Positions 1 through 9,074 of a stretch of DNA of 38,698 nt are shown piece after piece (the stretch's first letter is position 1; every line of letters begins with the position of its first letter). Source of the stretch: Bacillota bacterium (GTDB taxonomy: Bacteria > Bacillota > Negativicutes > Sporomusales > CTSoil-080); assembly GCA_017889625.1 (NCBI GenBank), contig JAGGAD010000044.1, positions 1-38,698 on the forward strand. The letters are read 5' to 3'. The translations under genes and the position numbers were made by a program. The notes under the pieces were generated by a model. That model made no database searches and had not been told where the DNA came from. It worked only from the letters and a program-made list of their open reading frames with translations.

Positions 1-95
1 GCAGAATCGTAGCCCCGGTATTCCAGTTTCTTTAATCCTTCAATTAAAAACGGCGCAGCCGCTCCAGGTCCTATATATCCAACAATACCACACAT
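1..95 (-). CDS. glmS: Glucosamine-fructose-6-phosphate aminotransferase, N-terminal fragment
   Basis: Only the first 31 codons lie in the window; the gene runs off the left edge. The product would make glucosamine-6-phosphate from fructose-6-phosphate and glutamine, the first step toward UDP-GlcNAc. The visible N-terminus begins MCGIVGYIG and continues to LEYRGYDS, the hallmark of the class II glutamine amidotransferase domain with Cys2 as nucleophile. The ATG at 95 is preceded by a GGGAGG ribosome-binding site. A glmS ribozyme precedes it, and glmM (the next enzyme of the pathway) lies directly upstream on the same strand, so identity is secure although the rest of the protein cannot be assessed. 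Confidence 0.95.
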   Translation of the reverse strand, partial: MCGIVGYIGPGAAAPFLIEGLKKLEYRGYDS

Positions 96-134
96 TCGGT
101 ATTCCTCCCGATATTAAGTTTATCTCTCCCATTT

Positions 135-284
135 ATACTGTTACAGTCGTTTTGTCCCGCAGGTCACCCCATGGATTTGTCGACTACTAACGGCCCAGTA
201 TGACCGAGAGGTATCCGCTGACGCTTCGATAAACCTCTTCCTCGTCTGCTTACCCCAACTAATTTAGGCAAGCACCAGCGCTTA
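135..284 (-). ncRNA. glmS ribozyme (GlcN6P-activated self-cleaving riboswitch)
   Basis: The minus strand carries the conserved glmS ribozyme core. It starts with the cleavage-site segment AAGCGCTGG (cleavage expected between A282 and G281). A 7-bp P1 helix follows, GCTTGCC (273-267) with GGTAAGC (254-248). Next come the conserved blocks GACGAGG, TTTATCGAA and CAGCGGATACC, and a 3' part containing GCGGGACAAAACGACTG. It sits directly upstream of glmS, the gene it controls in Firmicutes, where GlcN6P triggers cleavage and mRNA decay. The 3' boundary is approximate. Confidence 0.93.
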
Positions 285-371
285 TATTTTCTCGCAAAAG
301 CTTCTTTTTATCCACCGTCCTCCTTCTTTCATATTTTCTAGCTTTAATCACCTCCAGAAGCACTATATTTC

Positions 372-409
372 ATATTGCAAGGGAGCACCGCAGTGCTCCC
401 TTGCAATAT
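372..409 (-). other. Perfect 17-bp hairpin between glmM and glmS, no T-tract
   Basis: Two 17-nt arms (372-388 and 393-409) are exact reverse complements around a 4-nt loop, starting 34 nt after the glmM stop. Neither side is followed by a run of T on the transcribed strand, so a classical intrinsic terminator is not shown. It may act as a partial terminator, an mRNA 3'-end stabiliser or a processing site that separates the cda-glmM message from glmS. I see no convincing promoter between it and the ribozyme. Confidence 0.6.
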
Positions 410-442
410 ACGTATCTATTCTATAATAATTACCTTGTCCGG

Positions 443-1786
443 TCAACCCGCTAGTTCTTTTCTAATGACATCCGCGACTTCATTTACCAATCGCTCAAGA
501 ACATCGTTGGACGGACCTTCAGCCATTACCCGAATCAAAGGCTCCGTACCTGACGGTCGAACAAGAACCCGGCCAGTTTCACCCAGTTCATCTTCAGCGG
601 CCTTAATAGCCGCTTTAATAGCAGCATTATCTTGCCACCCGTCCTTACTCCCAACTCGAACATTCTGCAACAGTTGGGGAAAGATTGTCATAAGCGCTGC
701 TAGCTCTGACATTTTTTTGCCTGATTTAACTAGGGCAGCGATAAGTTGAAGCGATGTAACAATTCCATCACCAGTGGTACAATATTCACTAAAGATAATA
801 TGCCCGGACTGTTCTCCACCCAAACTATACCCTTTCGCATTCATCGATTCTAATACATAGCGGTCACCGACTTGAGTTACCACCACTTTTCCCCCGAAAC
901 GTTTTACCGCCTGATGCAAACCAATATTACTCATGACGGTAGCTACTAGCGTGTTATCGTTTAGTTTGCCTTGACGCAGGAGTTCCATGGCACAAATAAC
1001 CATTATTTGATCGCCATCAACAACTTGCCCGGTTTCATCTACTGCCAGACAACGGTCCGCATCTCCATCATAGGCAATACCAAAATCAGCCTTATGACTA
1101 ACTACGGCCGTTTTTAGCCCCTCTAAATTGGTTGACCCGCATTTAAGATTAATATTAGTACCGATAGGATGATCATTAAGAACTATTACTTCAGCCCCCA
1201 AGCGCCTGAGAACTACCGGCGCCACTTCATAAGATGCGCCATTCGCACAGTCAACAACAACTTTTAGGCCTTTAAATGTCTCACTAACTGTACTAATAGC
1301 ATGTTCAATATACGACCTGCTTAAGTCATGGCGATTTTTAATTATACCAATATTTTCTCCGGAAGGCCGAGCTAATAGATCTGGTTCAGCTAACACCAGT
1401 TTTTCAAGCTCGATTTCAATAGCATCCGGCAGTTTGTTGCCATTACCAGCAAAGAATTTTATGCCATTGTCGGGATACGGATTGTGTGACGCTGATATTA
1501 CCACCCCAGCTTGAGCTCCTAACGTGCGGGCCAGATAGGCCACCGCCGGAGTAGGAATTATGCCAACAATGATAGCTTCGCCACCAGCAGAGCAGATTCC
1601 GGCAGACAGCGCTGCTTCCAGCATCTGCCCTGAAATACGGGTATCCCTCCCAACGACAAATACTGGGCGGGCGCATTTTTTCCCAAAGTGGGCCGTCGCT
1701 ACCCTTCCTAACCGAAATGCTAATTCAGGCGTTAGTTCAGTATTAGCCACACCACGTACTCCATCAGTACCAAAAAGTTTTCCCAT
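443..1786 (-). CDS. glmM: Phosphoglucosamine mutase GlmM
   Basis: This enzyme converts glucosamine-6-phosphate to glucosamine-1-phosphate for UDP-GlcNAc and peptidoglycan synthesis. The 447 residues match the family length. Visible motifs, in order, are the active-site phosphoserine loop with Ser100 in SASHNP, the Mg-binding DGDADR at 240-245, the sugar-binding GGEQSGH at 323-329 and the phosphate-binding RPSGTEP at 410-416. The ATG at 1786 follows an AGGGGAG site. It is the last gene of the cdaA-cdaR-FAD protein-glmM run. In Bacillus and Lactococcus GlmM binds and inhibits CdaA, so the shared operon fits a link between c-di-AMP and wall precursor supply. The next gene downstream is glmS. Confidence 0.97.
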   Translation of the reverse strand: MGKLFGTDGVRGVANTELTPELAFRLGRVATAHFGKKCARPVFVVGRDTRISGQMLEAALSAGICSAGGEAIIVGIIPTPAVAYLARTLGAQAGVVISASHNPYPDNGIKFFAGNGNKLPDAIEIELEKLVLAEPDLLARPSGENIGIIKNRHDLSRSYIEHAISTVSETFKGLKVVVDCANGASYEVAPVVLRRLGAEVIVLNDHPIGTNINLKCGSTNLEGLKTAVVSHKADFGIAYDGDADRCLAVDETGQVVDGDQIMVICAMELLRQGKLNDNTLVATVMSNIGLHQAVKRFGGKVVVTQVGDRYVLESMNAKGYSLGGEQSGHIIFSEYCTTGDGIVTSLQLIAALVKSGKKMSELAALMTIFPQLLQNVRVGSKDGWQDNAAIKAAIKAAEDELGETGRVLVRPSGTEPLIRVMAEGPSNDVLERLVNEVADVIRKELAG

Positions 1787-1799
1787 TTTATAGCTCCCC

Positions 1800-3398
1800 T
1801 CAACAAGGTTTGTATTTATTGATAACCGCTATTGCTGCATTCATTCCATCAAGAGCAGCACTCATAATCCCCCCGGCATACCCAGCACCCTCACCGATTG
1901 GATATAATCCGTCCATATTATCCGATACATAATTTGATCCTCTTAACAGTCTCACTGGAGCTGATGTTCTTGTTTCTACGCCAGTCATTAATGCGCCCGG
2001 ATGATCAAAACCCCGGATACTATTGCCAAAGACCGGCAACGCTCGAGCTAAGGTCGCAGTCACAAAATCTGGGAGACATTCGGTTAGCTTAACGCGTTTG
2101 GTTCCTGGACGATAGCTCGGTTTAACCAGACCGTCAGTATTCCCGGACTTTCCGGTTAGAAAGTCACCTACCGACTGTACTGGCGCATAATAGTTTGCAC
2201 CACCGCATTTGAAGGCCAAGCGTTCATAATGGCGCTGAAACTCAATACCAGCTAATACCCCACTACCAAAATCATTAGGAGTTACATTGACCACTAACGC
2301 ACTGTTAGCACTATCTGACTTACGGCCAAATAGGCTCATGCCGTTGGTAACTACACCGCCGTCTTCTGAAGCCGCAGCAACTACCTCGCCCCCAGGGCAC
2401 ATGCAAAAGGAATACGCCGTCCGGCCAACCGCTTTATCGTGAAAAACCAAAGCATAGTCTGCCGCCCCAAGTTTGTGGTATCCGGCCATTTCACCATGCT
2501 GGCTACGATTAATAAGGTCCTGTGGATGTTCAATTCTAACTCCGATAGCAAAAGGCTTTGCTTCCATTGCCACGCCCCGCTGGTTAAGCATGGAATAGGT
2601 ATCTCTAGCACTATGTCCAATGCCAAGCAGCACAACATTACACGGTATGCACTTGGTTTCGTTAACAATTACCCCCTTTATCATCCCATCACGGATATCA
2701 AAGTCAGTAACTTGAGCTTCAAATTGCACCTGTCCTCCCAAGGCGATAATTTGTTCGCGTAACCTTGGAACTATTTCCATCAACTTATCGGTACCGACAT
2801 GAGGTTTATGTAAATACTTAATTTCCGGCGGTGCCCCCGCATCAACTAGTATGTTTAGCACATCATCCATGCGGCGATCGTTAACCCTGGTGGTAAGCTT
2901 GCCATCCGAAAAAGTCCCCGCACCACCTTCCCCAAACTGTACATTAGAAGTAGGATCAAATTGACCGGTTTGCCAAAACTTTTGAACATCAATGGATCGA
3001 CGTTGAATAGACCGTCCCCGTTCCAAGACTACCGGACGATAACCCTGTTCAGCCAGCTTAAGCGCCGCAAATAGTCCGGCTGGTCCCATTCCCACCACTA
3101 CCGGCGGATACTCAATGTCTCTAGTTCCCTGCTCTATCGGCACTTCTTGCACTTTCATTTGTACAGCTACGTCTCGATCACCTCGCAGGCGAGCAAGAAC
3201 TTGTCCATCAGCCTGACCAACTTCAACGTCTAAGGTATAAACAAAACTGATATTATTTTTTCGCCGCGCATCAATAGCCCTCCGAACAATACTTACATCT
3301 TCTACCGCTTGTTGGGGCAGTTTTAGCCGTTTAGCCACCAATTTGGTTAGCGGAGTATCATCCTTTACTGCGATCCGCATATTGGTAATTCTGAGCAA
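1800..3398 (-). CDS. Uncharacterised NAD(P)/FAD-dependent dehydrogenase
   Basis: This 532-residue flavoprotein is of the family usually annotated as uncharacterised FAD-dependent dehydrogenase (COG2509-like). A small N-terminal domain (about 1-95) precedes a dinucleotide-binding fold with GMGPAG at 103-108 and the ribose-binding acidic residue Glu127 in VVLERG. A glycine-rich FGEGGAGTFSDGK segment and a C-terminal GEGAGYAGGI segment complete the FAD site. The substrate is unknown. The TTG start at 3398 has an AAGGAGA site 9 nt upstream; the in-frame ATG 18 nt later has no better site. It lies 13 nt after cdaR and 13 nt before glmM, so it is almost certainly co-transcribed with both, but nothing in the sequence says why. 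Confidence 0.85.
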   Translation of the reverse strand: MLRITNMRIAVKDDTPLTKLVAKRLKLPQQAVEDVSIVRRAIDARRKNNISFVYTLDVEVGQADGQVLARLRGDRDVAVQMKVQEVPIEQGTRDIEYPPVVVGMGPAGLFAALKLAEQGYRPVVLERGRSIQRRSIDVQKFWQTGQFDPTSNVQFGEGGAGTFSDGKLTTRVNDRRMDDVLNILVDAGAPPEIKYLHKPHVGTDKLMEIVPRLREQIIALGGQVQFEAQVTDFDIRDGMIKGVIVNETKCIPCNVVLLGIGHSARDTYSMLNQRGVAMEAKPFAIGVRIEHPQDLINRSQHGEMAGYHKLGAADYALVFHDKAVGRTAYSFCMCPGGEVVAAASEDGGVVTNGMSLFGRKSDSANSALVVNVTPNDFGSGVLAGIEFQRHYERLAFKCGGANYYAPVQSVGDFLTGKSGNTDGLVKPSYRPGTKRVKLTECLPDFVTATLARALPVFGNSIRGFDHPGALMTGVETRTSAPVRLLRGSNYVSDNMDGLYPIGEGAGYAGGIMSAALDGMNAAIAVINKYKPC

Positions 3399-3411
3399 CT
3401 ATATCTTCTCC

Positions 3412-4335
3412 TTATCGCCCGGCATTTACGTTTATTTCTACAGTTACAGTTTTTGTCAATGTTGAAACTCCCTCTTGTAGTTTCAACTTAACTTCTTTTT
3501 CCGTGTCAGCACTAAGAGCTGTAATATTAATTGGATCAGTATAGACAAAATCGATCTTGGCTAAATTCTGAAGATTTCCCACTATCTCGACCTGAGCTGG
3601 CTTGCTAGTAACATTCGCTACTTTTATCCCCGCCGCTAACTGTCCATACATTACTGGCTTTACTGTCACCATCTTTTTGCTTTGAGACTGGCTAAATGTA
3701 GCCGACAAACTAACTTTTTCCGGCACTATGGTAAGCCCCTTAATTTCCCGTCCATCTTTCCCTAAAACGAAAGGTGTAATCTCCTCGGAAAAGTTAGTAT
3801 TCTTTCCCGTGATATCAATCGGCAAAATTACTTTATCCACTGCCTCTAATACATCCCGCCGCCCTTCGAGCAAAACTTTATCCGGTTCAGCAATAAATCT
3901 ATCCACTAACAGCCCATTAGCCAATTCTCCGGTAAACTTCACCTCTACAGGAACTTTGCGGCTAATCATCGCCACCAACTTTACCTGTACCCGTTCAGGC
4001 GTTATTTCTACAAGTTCGGCACTTGCTGCCGGTATCCCGGCATGGATATTAACAACATGCTGTCCCTCGTCCAGTCCGCTCATATCAACATATGCTTTAA
4101 GATCCTTAGCCTGAATCCCGGCAATTACACTGCGAGAAGCCCTAATTTTAACCTTTACCGTTTCAGAAGTATCCACCGGTACTAATGAATCTGCTACATT
4201 TCTTACTTCTAGCGGAACTGTAAATACCGCTTCAATGGGTGGATTTTGCTCATTTGATACATATACCCAAAGAGCAAACGCAAAAACAACGGCCAGAATT
4301 CTCGCTGTAATTTGACTGGTACTACTTCGTTCCAT
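3412..4335 (-). CDS. cdaR: YbbR-domain regulator of diadenylate cyclase, CdaR
   Basis: A 307-residue protein with one N-terminal membrane helix (about residues 11-26, ILAVVFAFALWVYV) followed by an extracytoplasmic part made of repeated beta-rich YbbR modules. The family residues V.V....G.....G are visible several times. The known partner is CdaA: in Bacillus, Listeria and Staphylococcus CdaR modulates cyclase activity from the outer face of the membrane. Its ATG overlaps the cdaA stop by one base (TAATG), implying translational coupling. Assignment rests on the module repeats and the cdaA-glmM neighbourhood; the number of modules is hard to fix by eye. Confidence 0.88.
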   Translation of the reverse strand: MERSSTSQITARILAVVFAFALWVYVSNEQNPPIEAVFTVPLEVRNVADSLVPVDTSETVKVKIRASRSVIAGIQAKDLKAYVDMSGLDEGQHVVNIHAGIPAASAELVEITPERVQVKLVAMISRKVPVEVKFTGELANGLLVDRFIAEPDKVLLEGRRDVLEAVDKVILPIDITGKNTNFSEEITPFVLGKDGREIKGLTIVPEKVSLSATFSQSQSKKMVTVKPVMYGQLAAGIKVANVTSKPAQVEIVGNLQNLAKIDFVYTDPINITALSADTEKEVKLKLQEGVSTLTKTVTVEINVNAGR

Positions 4336-5150
4336 TATGACAGCCTCCGGCTAAAAAACTCACCCCAAGGAGAAGACTTTGTTATGTACAGTGGCCGTAA
4401 ATAGTCTTTTAAACCATCCGGTTCAATATAGCGCACTAAACTCCCACCTTGAGCTACTGAAATAATGCTAGTTTCTTCACTAACTACTATTACCAATGCA
4501 TCAACCTGTTCACTTAAACCCAATGCTGCCCTATGCCTTGTACCCAGTTCTTTACCAAGGGTACGCGCATCGGACAACGGCAAGATACAGCCTGCGGCCA
4601 TTATTCTATTGGCCCGGATAAGCACAGCCCCATCGTGAAGCGGTGAATTGGGTACAAATATATTGTTTAGTAACTCACTTGATACTAGCCCATCAACCCG
4701 CGTACCCGTCTCCGCATAATCACTAAGGCCCGTTTCTCGCTCAAAAACAATAATTGCCCCTGTGCTTGTTCTAGCCAACTGACTTACCGCACGAACAATT
4801 TCTTCCATTAAGGATTGAGTTTCTTCTTCATCCAAAAAGATGCGTTTACTAAATAGCTTGCCTTGTCCCAGTTGTTCAAGTCCCCGTCTAAGTTCAGGTT
4901 GAAACACGATTGGCAACGCCACTAAAACCACTGTCATGGTCTTTTGCAACAGCCAATTAATCACATTTAAACTAAGCCATTTACTGACAAGAGTCGCGAT
5001 CAACAGAACAATTAAGCCCTTAAGCAACGCTACTGCCCGGGTATCCCGTATCATAATGTATAGCTTATATAATACCACTGCTACAATTAAAATATCGATA
5101 ATATCCAACCAGCCGACAGTTGAAAGAATCCTCTGGATTTGCTGTAACAT
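4335..5150 (-). CDS. cdaA: Diadenylate cyclase CdaA (c-di-AMP synthase)
   Basis: Makes c-di-AMP from two ATP at the membrane. Counted from the ATG at 5150, the protein has 271 residues, close to the usual 273. There are three hydrophobic helices at about 17-33, 40-57 and 61-80, then the DAC domain with the catalytic DGA at 173-175 and RHR at 205-207. I chose the ATG at 5150 because GAGGAG lies 8 nt upstream. The frame stays open to a TTG at 5195, but that lies inside a hairpin and lacks a binding site. It is the first gene of the cdaA-cdaR-FAD protein-glmM run, 145 nt after ilvE with a terminator in between. Confidence 0.96.
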   Translation of the reverse strand: MLQQIQRILSTVGWLDIIDILIVAVVLYKLYIMIRDTRAVALLKGLIVLLIATLVSKWLSLNVINWLLQKTMTVVLVALPIVFQPELRRGLEQLGQGKLFSKRIFLDEEETQSLMEEIVRAVSQLARTSTGAIIVFERETGLSDYAETGTRVDGLVSSELLNNIFVPNSPLHDGAVLIRANRIMAAGCILPLSDARTLGKELGTRHRAALGLSEQVDALVIVVSEETSIISVAQGGSLVRYIEPDGLKDYLRPLYITKSSPWGEFFSRRLS

Positions 5151-5191
5151 ATAGCTAACTCCTCGATGCATAATAGCTAAAACTATTCTAC

Positions 5192-5218
5192 CCAAAAAGA
5201 GGAAAAACCTCTTTATGG
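5192..5218 (-). other. Hairpin with T-run in the cdaA leader
   Basis: On the minus strand CCA, one mismatch and AAAGAGG pair with CCTCTTT, one mismatch and TGG around a T5 loop. The descending arm contains TTTTT. It lies between the strong ilvE terminator and the cdaA start. It could be a second terminator for ilvE or an attenuator in the cdaA 5' leader. The stem is AT-rich apart from its base, so it is weak. Confidence 0.4.
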
Positions 5219-5251
5219 TTTTTCACTCTTTTTAAAAATCGCGCTAATTTT

Positions 5252-5286
5252 ATAAAAAATAAGACTTGGCCTCAGCCAAGTCTTAT
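5252..5286 (-). terminator. Rho-independent terminator of the arg-ilvE operon
   Basis: A perfect 12-bp stem (5259-5270 with 5275-5286) with a 4-nt loop is followed on the minus strand by six T. It starts 10 nt after the ilvE stop and separates the arginine operon from the cdaA operon. Confidence 0.9.
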
Positions 5287-5295
5287 AAGCTATGC

Positions 5296-6369
5296 CTACA
5301 ATTTGGCCACTGTTTCCACCCAGCCAAAGGTATCCTCTACCTTACCGTACTGTAAACCAGTGACATAATCAAATAATTTCTGAGCAAATGGACCTGTTTG
5401 ATTGTTATTAATGACAATCTTCTGACCTTTCCAGGACAGTTCACCAACCGGTGATATAACGGCAGCAGTACCTGACCCGAAGACTTCTTCCAACTGCCCC
5501 TTGGCATTAGCCTCATATACCTCATCAATACTTATTGCACGTTCGGTGGCCTTAACGCCCCAATGTCGAGCCAGTTCAAGTACTGTCCGTCTGGTAATAC
5601 CACCTAAAATGCTACCGTTCAAAGCAGGCGTAATCAGTTCGCCATTAATTTTGAAGAAGATATTCATCGTTCCTACTTCTTCGATGTATTTACGTTCAAC
5701 CGCATCCAGCCATAATACCTGGGTAAATCCTTCTTTTTGAGCTTCAACTTGAGCTTTCAAGCTAGCGGCATAATTAGCCGGTGTTTTTGCTTCACCAAGA
5801 CCACCATGAACAGCCCGGACAAATTTGTCCTCTACTTTGATGCTTACCGGATCAAAGCCCTTAGCATAATAAGCGCCCGACGGCGAAAGAATAATATACA
5901 GCTTATAGGTATCTGAAACTTTAACCCCAACATATGGATCGGTAGCAACTACAAATGGCCGGATATACAGTGATGTTCCGAAACAGTCTGGCACCCAGGC
6001 TTTGTCCATTTGGATAAGAGTTTTAAGAGCCTCATGCACCATCTTTGTATCCATCTGCGGAATACACAATATTTCAGCCGAACGATTAAATCTACTAAGG
6101 TAATCTTGCGGACGAAACAGAGTAATTTCGTTATTTTTTGTACGGAAGGCTTTCATTCCTTCGAATATTGCTTGACCGTAATGCAAAACCATTGCCGATG
6201 GGTACATACAAAATTCATCATAAGGAACAATACTGGAATTATGCCAGCCTTTTCCTTTTTCGTAATCCATAACAAACATGTGATCAGCAAAACAATGGCC
6301 AAAGCCGAGTTTAGTCGCATCCGGAAGATTTCCCGGTTTAGTAGTTCTAGTAATTGTAATTTCTGACAT
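5296..6369 (-). CDS. ilvE: Branched-chain amino acid aminotransferase
   Basis: PLP-dependent fold-type IV transaminase that interconverts leucine, isoleucine and valine with their 2-oxo acids, using glutamate/2-oxoglutarate. The 357 residues match the longer bacterial BCAT class. The PLP lysine is Lys195 in GLGEAKTPANYAAS, and the phosphate-binding GGITRRT loop follows. The ATG at 6369 follows an AGGGGGG site; an upstream in-frame extension of 21 codons lacks one. The gene lies 66 nt after argH, with no promoter that I recognise and with the operon terminator directly behind it, so it appears to be the last gene of the arginine operon. Other amino-donor uses cannot be excluded. Confidence 0.93.
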   Translation of the reverse strand: MSEITITRTTKPGNLPDATKLGFGHCFADHMFVMDYEKGKGWHNSSIVPYDEFCMYPSAMVLHYGQAIFEGMKAFRTKNNEITLFRPQDYLSRFNRSAEILCIPQMDTKMVHEALKTLIQMDKAWVPDCFGTSLYIRPFVVATDPYVGVKVSDTYKLYIILSPSGAYYAKGFDPVSIKVEDKFVRAVHGGLGEAKTPANYAASLKAQVEAQKEGFTQVLWLDAVERKYIEEVGTMNIFFKINGELITPALNGSILGGITRRTVLELARHWGVKATERAISIDEVYEANAKGQLEEVFGSGTAAVISPVGELSWKGQKIVINNNQTGPFAQKLFDYVTGLQYGKVEDTFGWVETVAKL

Positions 6370-6435
6370 CGTTAAGCCCCCCTTAATACTAAACGCCTGG
6401 CGCAAACGCGTCATTTTGGAATAGCTTAGCAAGAA

Positions 6436-7851
6436 TTATAGTATATTTTTTCGATAAGTGTCAAGTGCTGAATGTTGATTGCTCAATTCTGTTTTTCCCC
6501 GTCCAATAGCCAATTCCACTTGTTCAGATGACGTACCGCCATATGAGTTTCTTGCGGCCACACAAGTCTCGATAGTTATTGCCTCAAGAATATCATCTGA
6601 AAATAGCGGAGAAAATGTTTTAAATTCATCAATCGACATATCTGTAAGGGTCTTTCCCTGTTCGATACAGTAACGCACACTTTTCCCTACCACTTCATGG
6701 GCTTGTCTAAATGGCAAGCCTTGTTTTACCAGGTAATCCGCCATATCCGTAGCGTTAGAAAAGTCATGACGCAAAGTATTTAACATTCTAGAACTATTGA
6801 CTTTGATCCCTCTCAGCATCGCGGCATATATTGACAGACTGAATTTTACCGTATCAATAGTATCAAATAATCCTTCTTTATCTTCTTGTAAATCCTTATT
6901 ATATGCTAACGGCAACCCCTTTGCTACCGTAAGGAGCGCCATCAGGTTTCCATAAACCCTGCCAGTCTTACCTCGTACTAATTCCGATACATCAGGATTT
7001 TTCTTTTGCGGCATTATACTAGAGCCGGTGCAATGAGCGTCATCCAATTCAATAAACTGAAATTCAGCTGACGACCACAGAATAAATTCTTCGCTCAACC
7101 GACTTAGATGCATCATCAATATCGAGGCAAAGGACATAAATTCCAAAATATAATCACGGTCACTCACTGCATCAAGACTATTATCGTAGACAGCACCAAA
7201 GTTAAGTTCCTGAGCCACAAAATGTCGATCAATAGGAAATGTTGTCCCTGCCAATGCTCCAGCTCCTAAGGGCATAATGTCGGCACGTTCCCAAACACCT
7301 TTAAGCCGCCCAAAATCTCGAATCAACATAAAAAAATATGCCAACATATGATGAGCAAATAGAATGGGCTGAGCCCGCTGGAGGTGGGTATATCCAGGCA
7401 TTATTACATCTTTGTTTTTTTGGGCAGTCTCAAGAATTGCCTGTTCCAGATCAGCTAATAACTCACCGATTTTAACCAATTCTCGTTTCACATACATATG
7501 AGTATCAAGCGCTACCTGGTCGTTCCGGCTGCGAGCAGTATGAAGCTTCCCACCTACCGGACCAATGCGTTCAGTCAGACGCTTTTCAATATTCATATGA
7601 ATGTCTTCCAGTCCAATTTCAAATGTAAAATTACCAGCTTCAATGTCAGTCTGAATACCTTTCAATCCATTAATGATAAGTTCAGCTTCATCACTGGCGA
7701 TAATATCGCATTTAGCCAACATTTTAGCATGTGCAATACTCCCTGCAATATCTTCTTTATATAGACGATTATCAAAAGAAATGGAGGAGGTAAACTCCTC
7801 CACCATTATATCAGTACTTTTCGCGAATCTACCGCCCCATAACTTACTCAT
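6436..7851 (-). CDS. argH: Argininosuccinate lyase
   Basis: Cleaves argininosuccinate to arginine and fumarate, the last step of arginine synthesis. It has 471 residues, slightly longer than the usual 455-465, and belongs to the fumarase/aspartase superfamily. Visible motifs are TARSRNDQ near 105-112, [10 protein letters not shown] near 153-162 and the signature [12 protein letters not shown] at 276-287 that carries the catalytic serine. Its ATG overlaps the argG stop by one base (TAATG), so the two are probably translated together. Confidence 0.97.
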   Translation of the reverse strand: MSKLWGGRFAKSTDIMVEEFTSSISFDNRLYKEDIAGSIAHAKMLAKCDIIASDEAELIINGLKGIQTDIEAGNFTFEIGLEDIHMNIEKRLTERIGPVGGKLHTARSRNDQVALDTHMYVKRELVKIGELLADLEQAILETAQKNKDVIMPGYTHLQRAQPILFAHHMLAYFFMLIRDFGRLKGVWERADIMPLGAGALAGTTFPIDRHFVAQELNFGAVYDNSLDAVSDRDYILEFMSFASILMMHLSRLSEEFILWSSAEFQFIELDDAHCTGSSIMPQKKNPDVSELVRGKTGRVYGNLMALLTVAKGLPLAYNKDLQEDKEGLFDTIDTVKFSLSIYAAMLRGIKVNSSRMLNTLRHDFSNATDMADYLVKQGLPFRQAHEVVGKSVRYCIEQGKTLTDMSIDEFKTFSPLFSDDILEAITIETCVAARNSYGGTSSEQVELAIGRGKTELSNQHSALDTYRKNIL

Positions 7852-9062
7852 TACTTTTTCACCCCTTGTTGCATCAACGCCCTGATTTTCAGCGGCAAGC
7901 CGAATAAATTGATAAAGCCTTCGGCATCTTCTTGGTTATAAACTTCATCTCGGCCAAAAGTGACAAAGCCTTCGTGGTACAACGAATATGGAGATTTAGT
8001 CCCAGCACTGATGATATTCCCTTTATACAGTTTTAGACGTACTATACCGCTAACCGTTTCCTGAGTGGTATTGACAAAAGCATCCAACGCTTCTCTTAAA
8101 GGTGAAAACCACATACCGTCATATACCAGTTCAGCATAACGAACCGCAATCTGTTCTTTAAAGTGCATAGTAGCCCGATCTAAGGTCAAATATTCCAATT
8201 CGCGATGAGCAAAGTAGATAATCGCTCCGCCCGGATTTTCATACACGCCTCTGGATTTCATCCCTACAAGCCTATTTTCCACAATATCAACAATACCAAT
8301 GCCGTTGGCTGCACCAAGTTCATTGAGTTTTTCCAAAAGAGCTACAGCATTCAACTTTTTGCCATCTACAGCCACCGGAATACCTTTATCAAATTCAACT
8401 TCTACATATGTAGCTTTATCCGGCGCTTGTTCCGGAGTCTTCGTTACCATGTACACATCATCTTTAGGCGCATTCCATGGATCTTCCAGATCAGCGCCCT
8501 CATGGCTAAGATGCCAAATATTACGATCCATGCTATAAGGGCGTTTTTTGGTAACAGGCACGGGGATATTATGTTTTTCCGCATAGTCAATAGCATCTTC
8601 CCGCGATTTAATATCCCACAACCGCCATGGTGCGATTATTTTAAGATGTGGAGCCAAAGCTTTAATTGTCAGTTCAAATCTTACCTGATCATTGCCTTTA
8701 CCGGTTGCACCATGCGCAATGGCATCGGCACCTTCTTTTTCAGCAATTTCCACCAACGCTTTCGCAATAACCGGGCGGGCAAACGAAGTACCTAAAAGGT
8801 ATTTCCCTTCATAGGTAGCTCCGGCCTTGACTACTGACCATACGTATTCCTCAACAAATTCTTTTGTCAAATCTTGAATATATACTTTGCTGGCTCCAGA
8901 TTTTAGCGCTTTATCATGTACAGGCTCCAATTCTTCACCTTGACCAACATCGGCGCACATTGCAATAACTTCACAATTATAGTTTTCTTTCAACCACGGA
9001 ATGATAACAGAAGTATCTAGGCCGCCGGAATAGGCTAGCACTACTTTTTTAATATCACTCAT
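7851..9062 (-). CDS. argG: Argininosuccinate synthase
   Basis: Joins citrulline and aspartate with ATP to give argininosuccinate. It has 403 residues, the normal length. The N-terminal AYSGGLDTS (10-18) is the PP-loop nucleotide-binding motif. [13 protein letters not shown] near 118-130 and the substrate-binding segment [10 protein letters not shown] follow. The ATG at 9062 has an AGGAGG-type site. It lies 12 nt after argF and is coupled to argH by a one-base overlap. Confidence 0.97.
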   Translation of the reverse strand: MSDIKKVVLAYSGGLDTSVIIPWLKENYNCEVIAMCADVGQGEELEPVHDKALKSGASKVYIQDLTKEFVEEYVWSVVKAGATYEGKYLLGTSFARPVIAKALVEIAEKEGADAIAHGATGKGNDQVRFELTIKALAPHLKIIAPWRLWDIKSREDAIDYAEKHNIPVPVTKKRPYSMDRNIWHLSHEGADLEDPWNAPKDDVYMVTKTPEQAPDKATYVEVEFDKGIPVAVDGKKLNAVALLEKLNELGAANGIGIVDIVENRLVGMKSRGVYENPGGAIIYFAHRELEYLTLDRATMHFKEQIAVRYAELVYDGMWFSPLREALDAFVNTTQETVSGIVRLKLYKGNIISAGTKSPYSLYHEGFVTFGRDEVYNQEDAEGFINLFGLPLKIRALMQQGVKK

Positions 9063-9074
9063 TAAGAATTCCTC

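Noticed and set aside
443-749. A plus-strand open frame opposite the 3' end of glmM
   Set aside because: Antisense to conserved glmM motifs, low-complexity serine/alanine-rich translation and no ribosome-binding site.
5151-5195. TTG at 5195 as the cdaA start (15 extra residues)
   Set aside because: It lies inside a hairpin with no ribosome-binding site; the ATG at 5150 has GAGGAG 8 nt upstream and gives the normal length.
8205-8795. A 196-codon open frame on the plus strand opposite argG
   Set aside because: It lies wholly antisense to a clear argG, has no recognisable domain, and its composition is what the reverse of a real gene gives.
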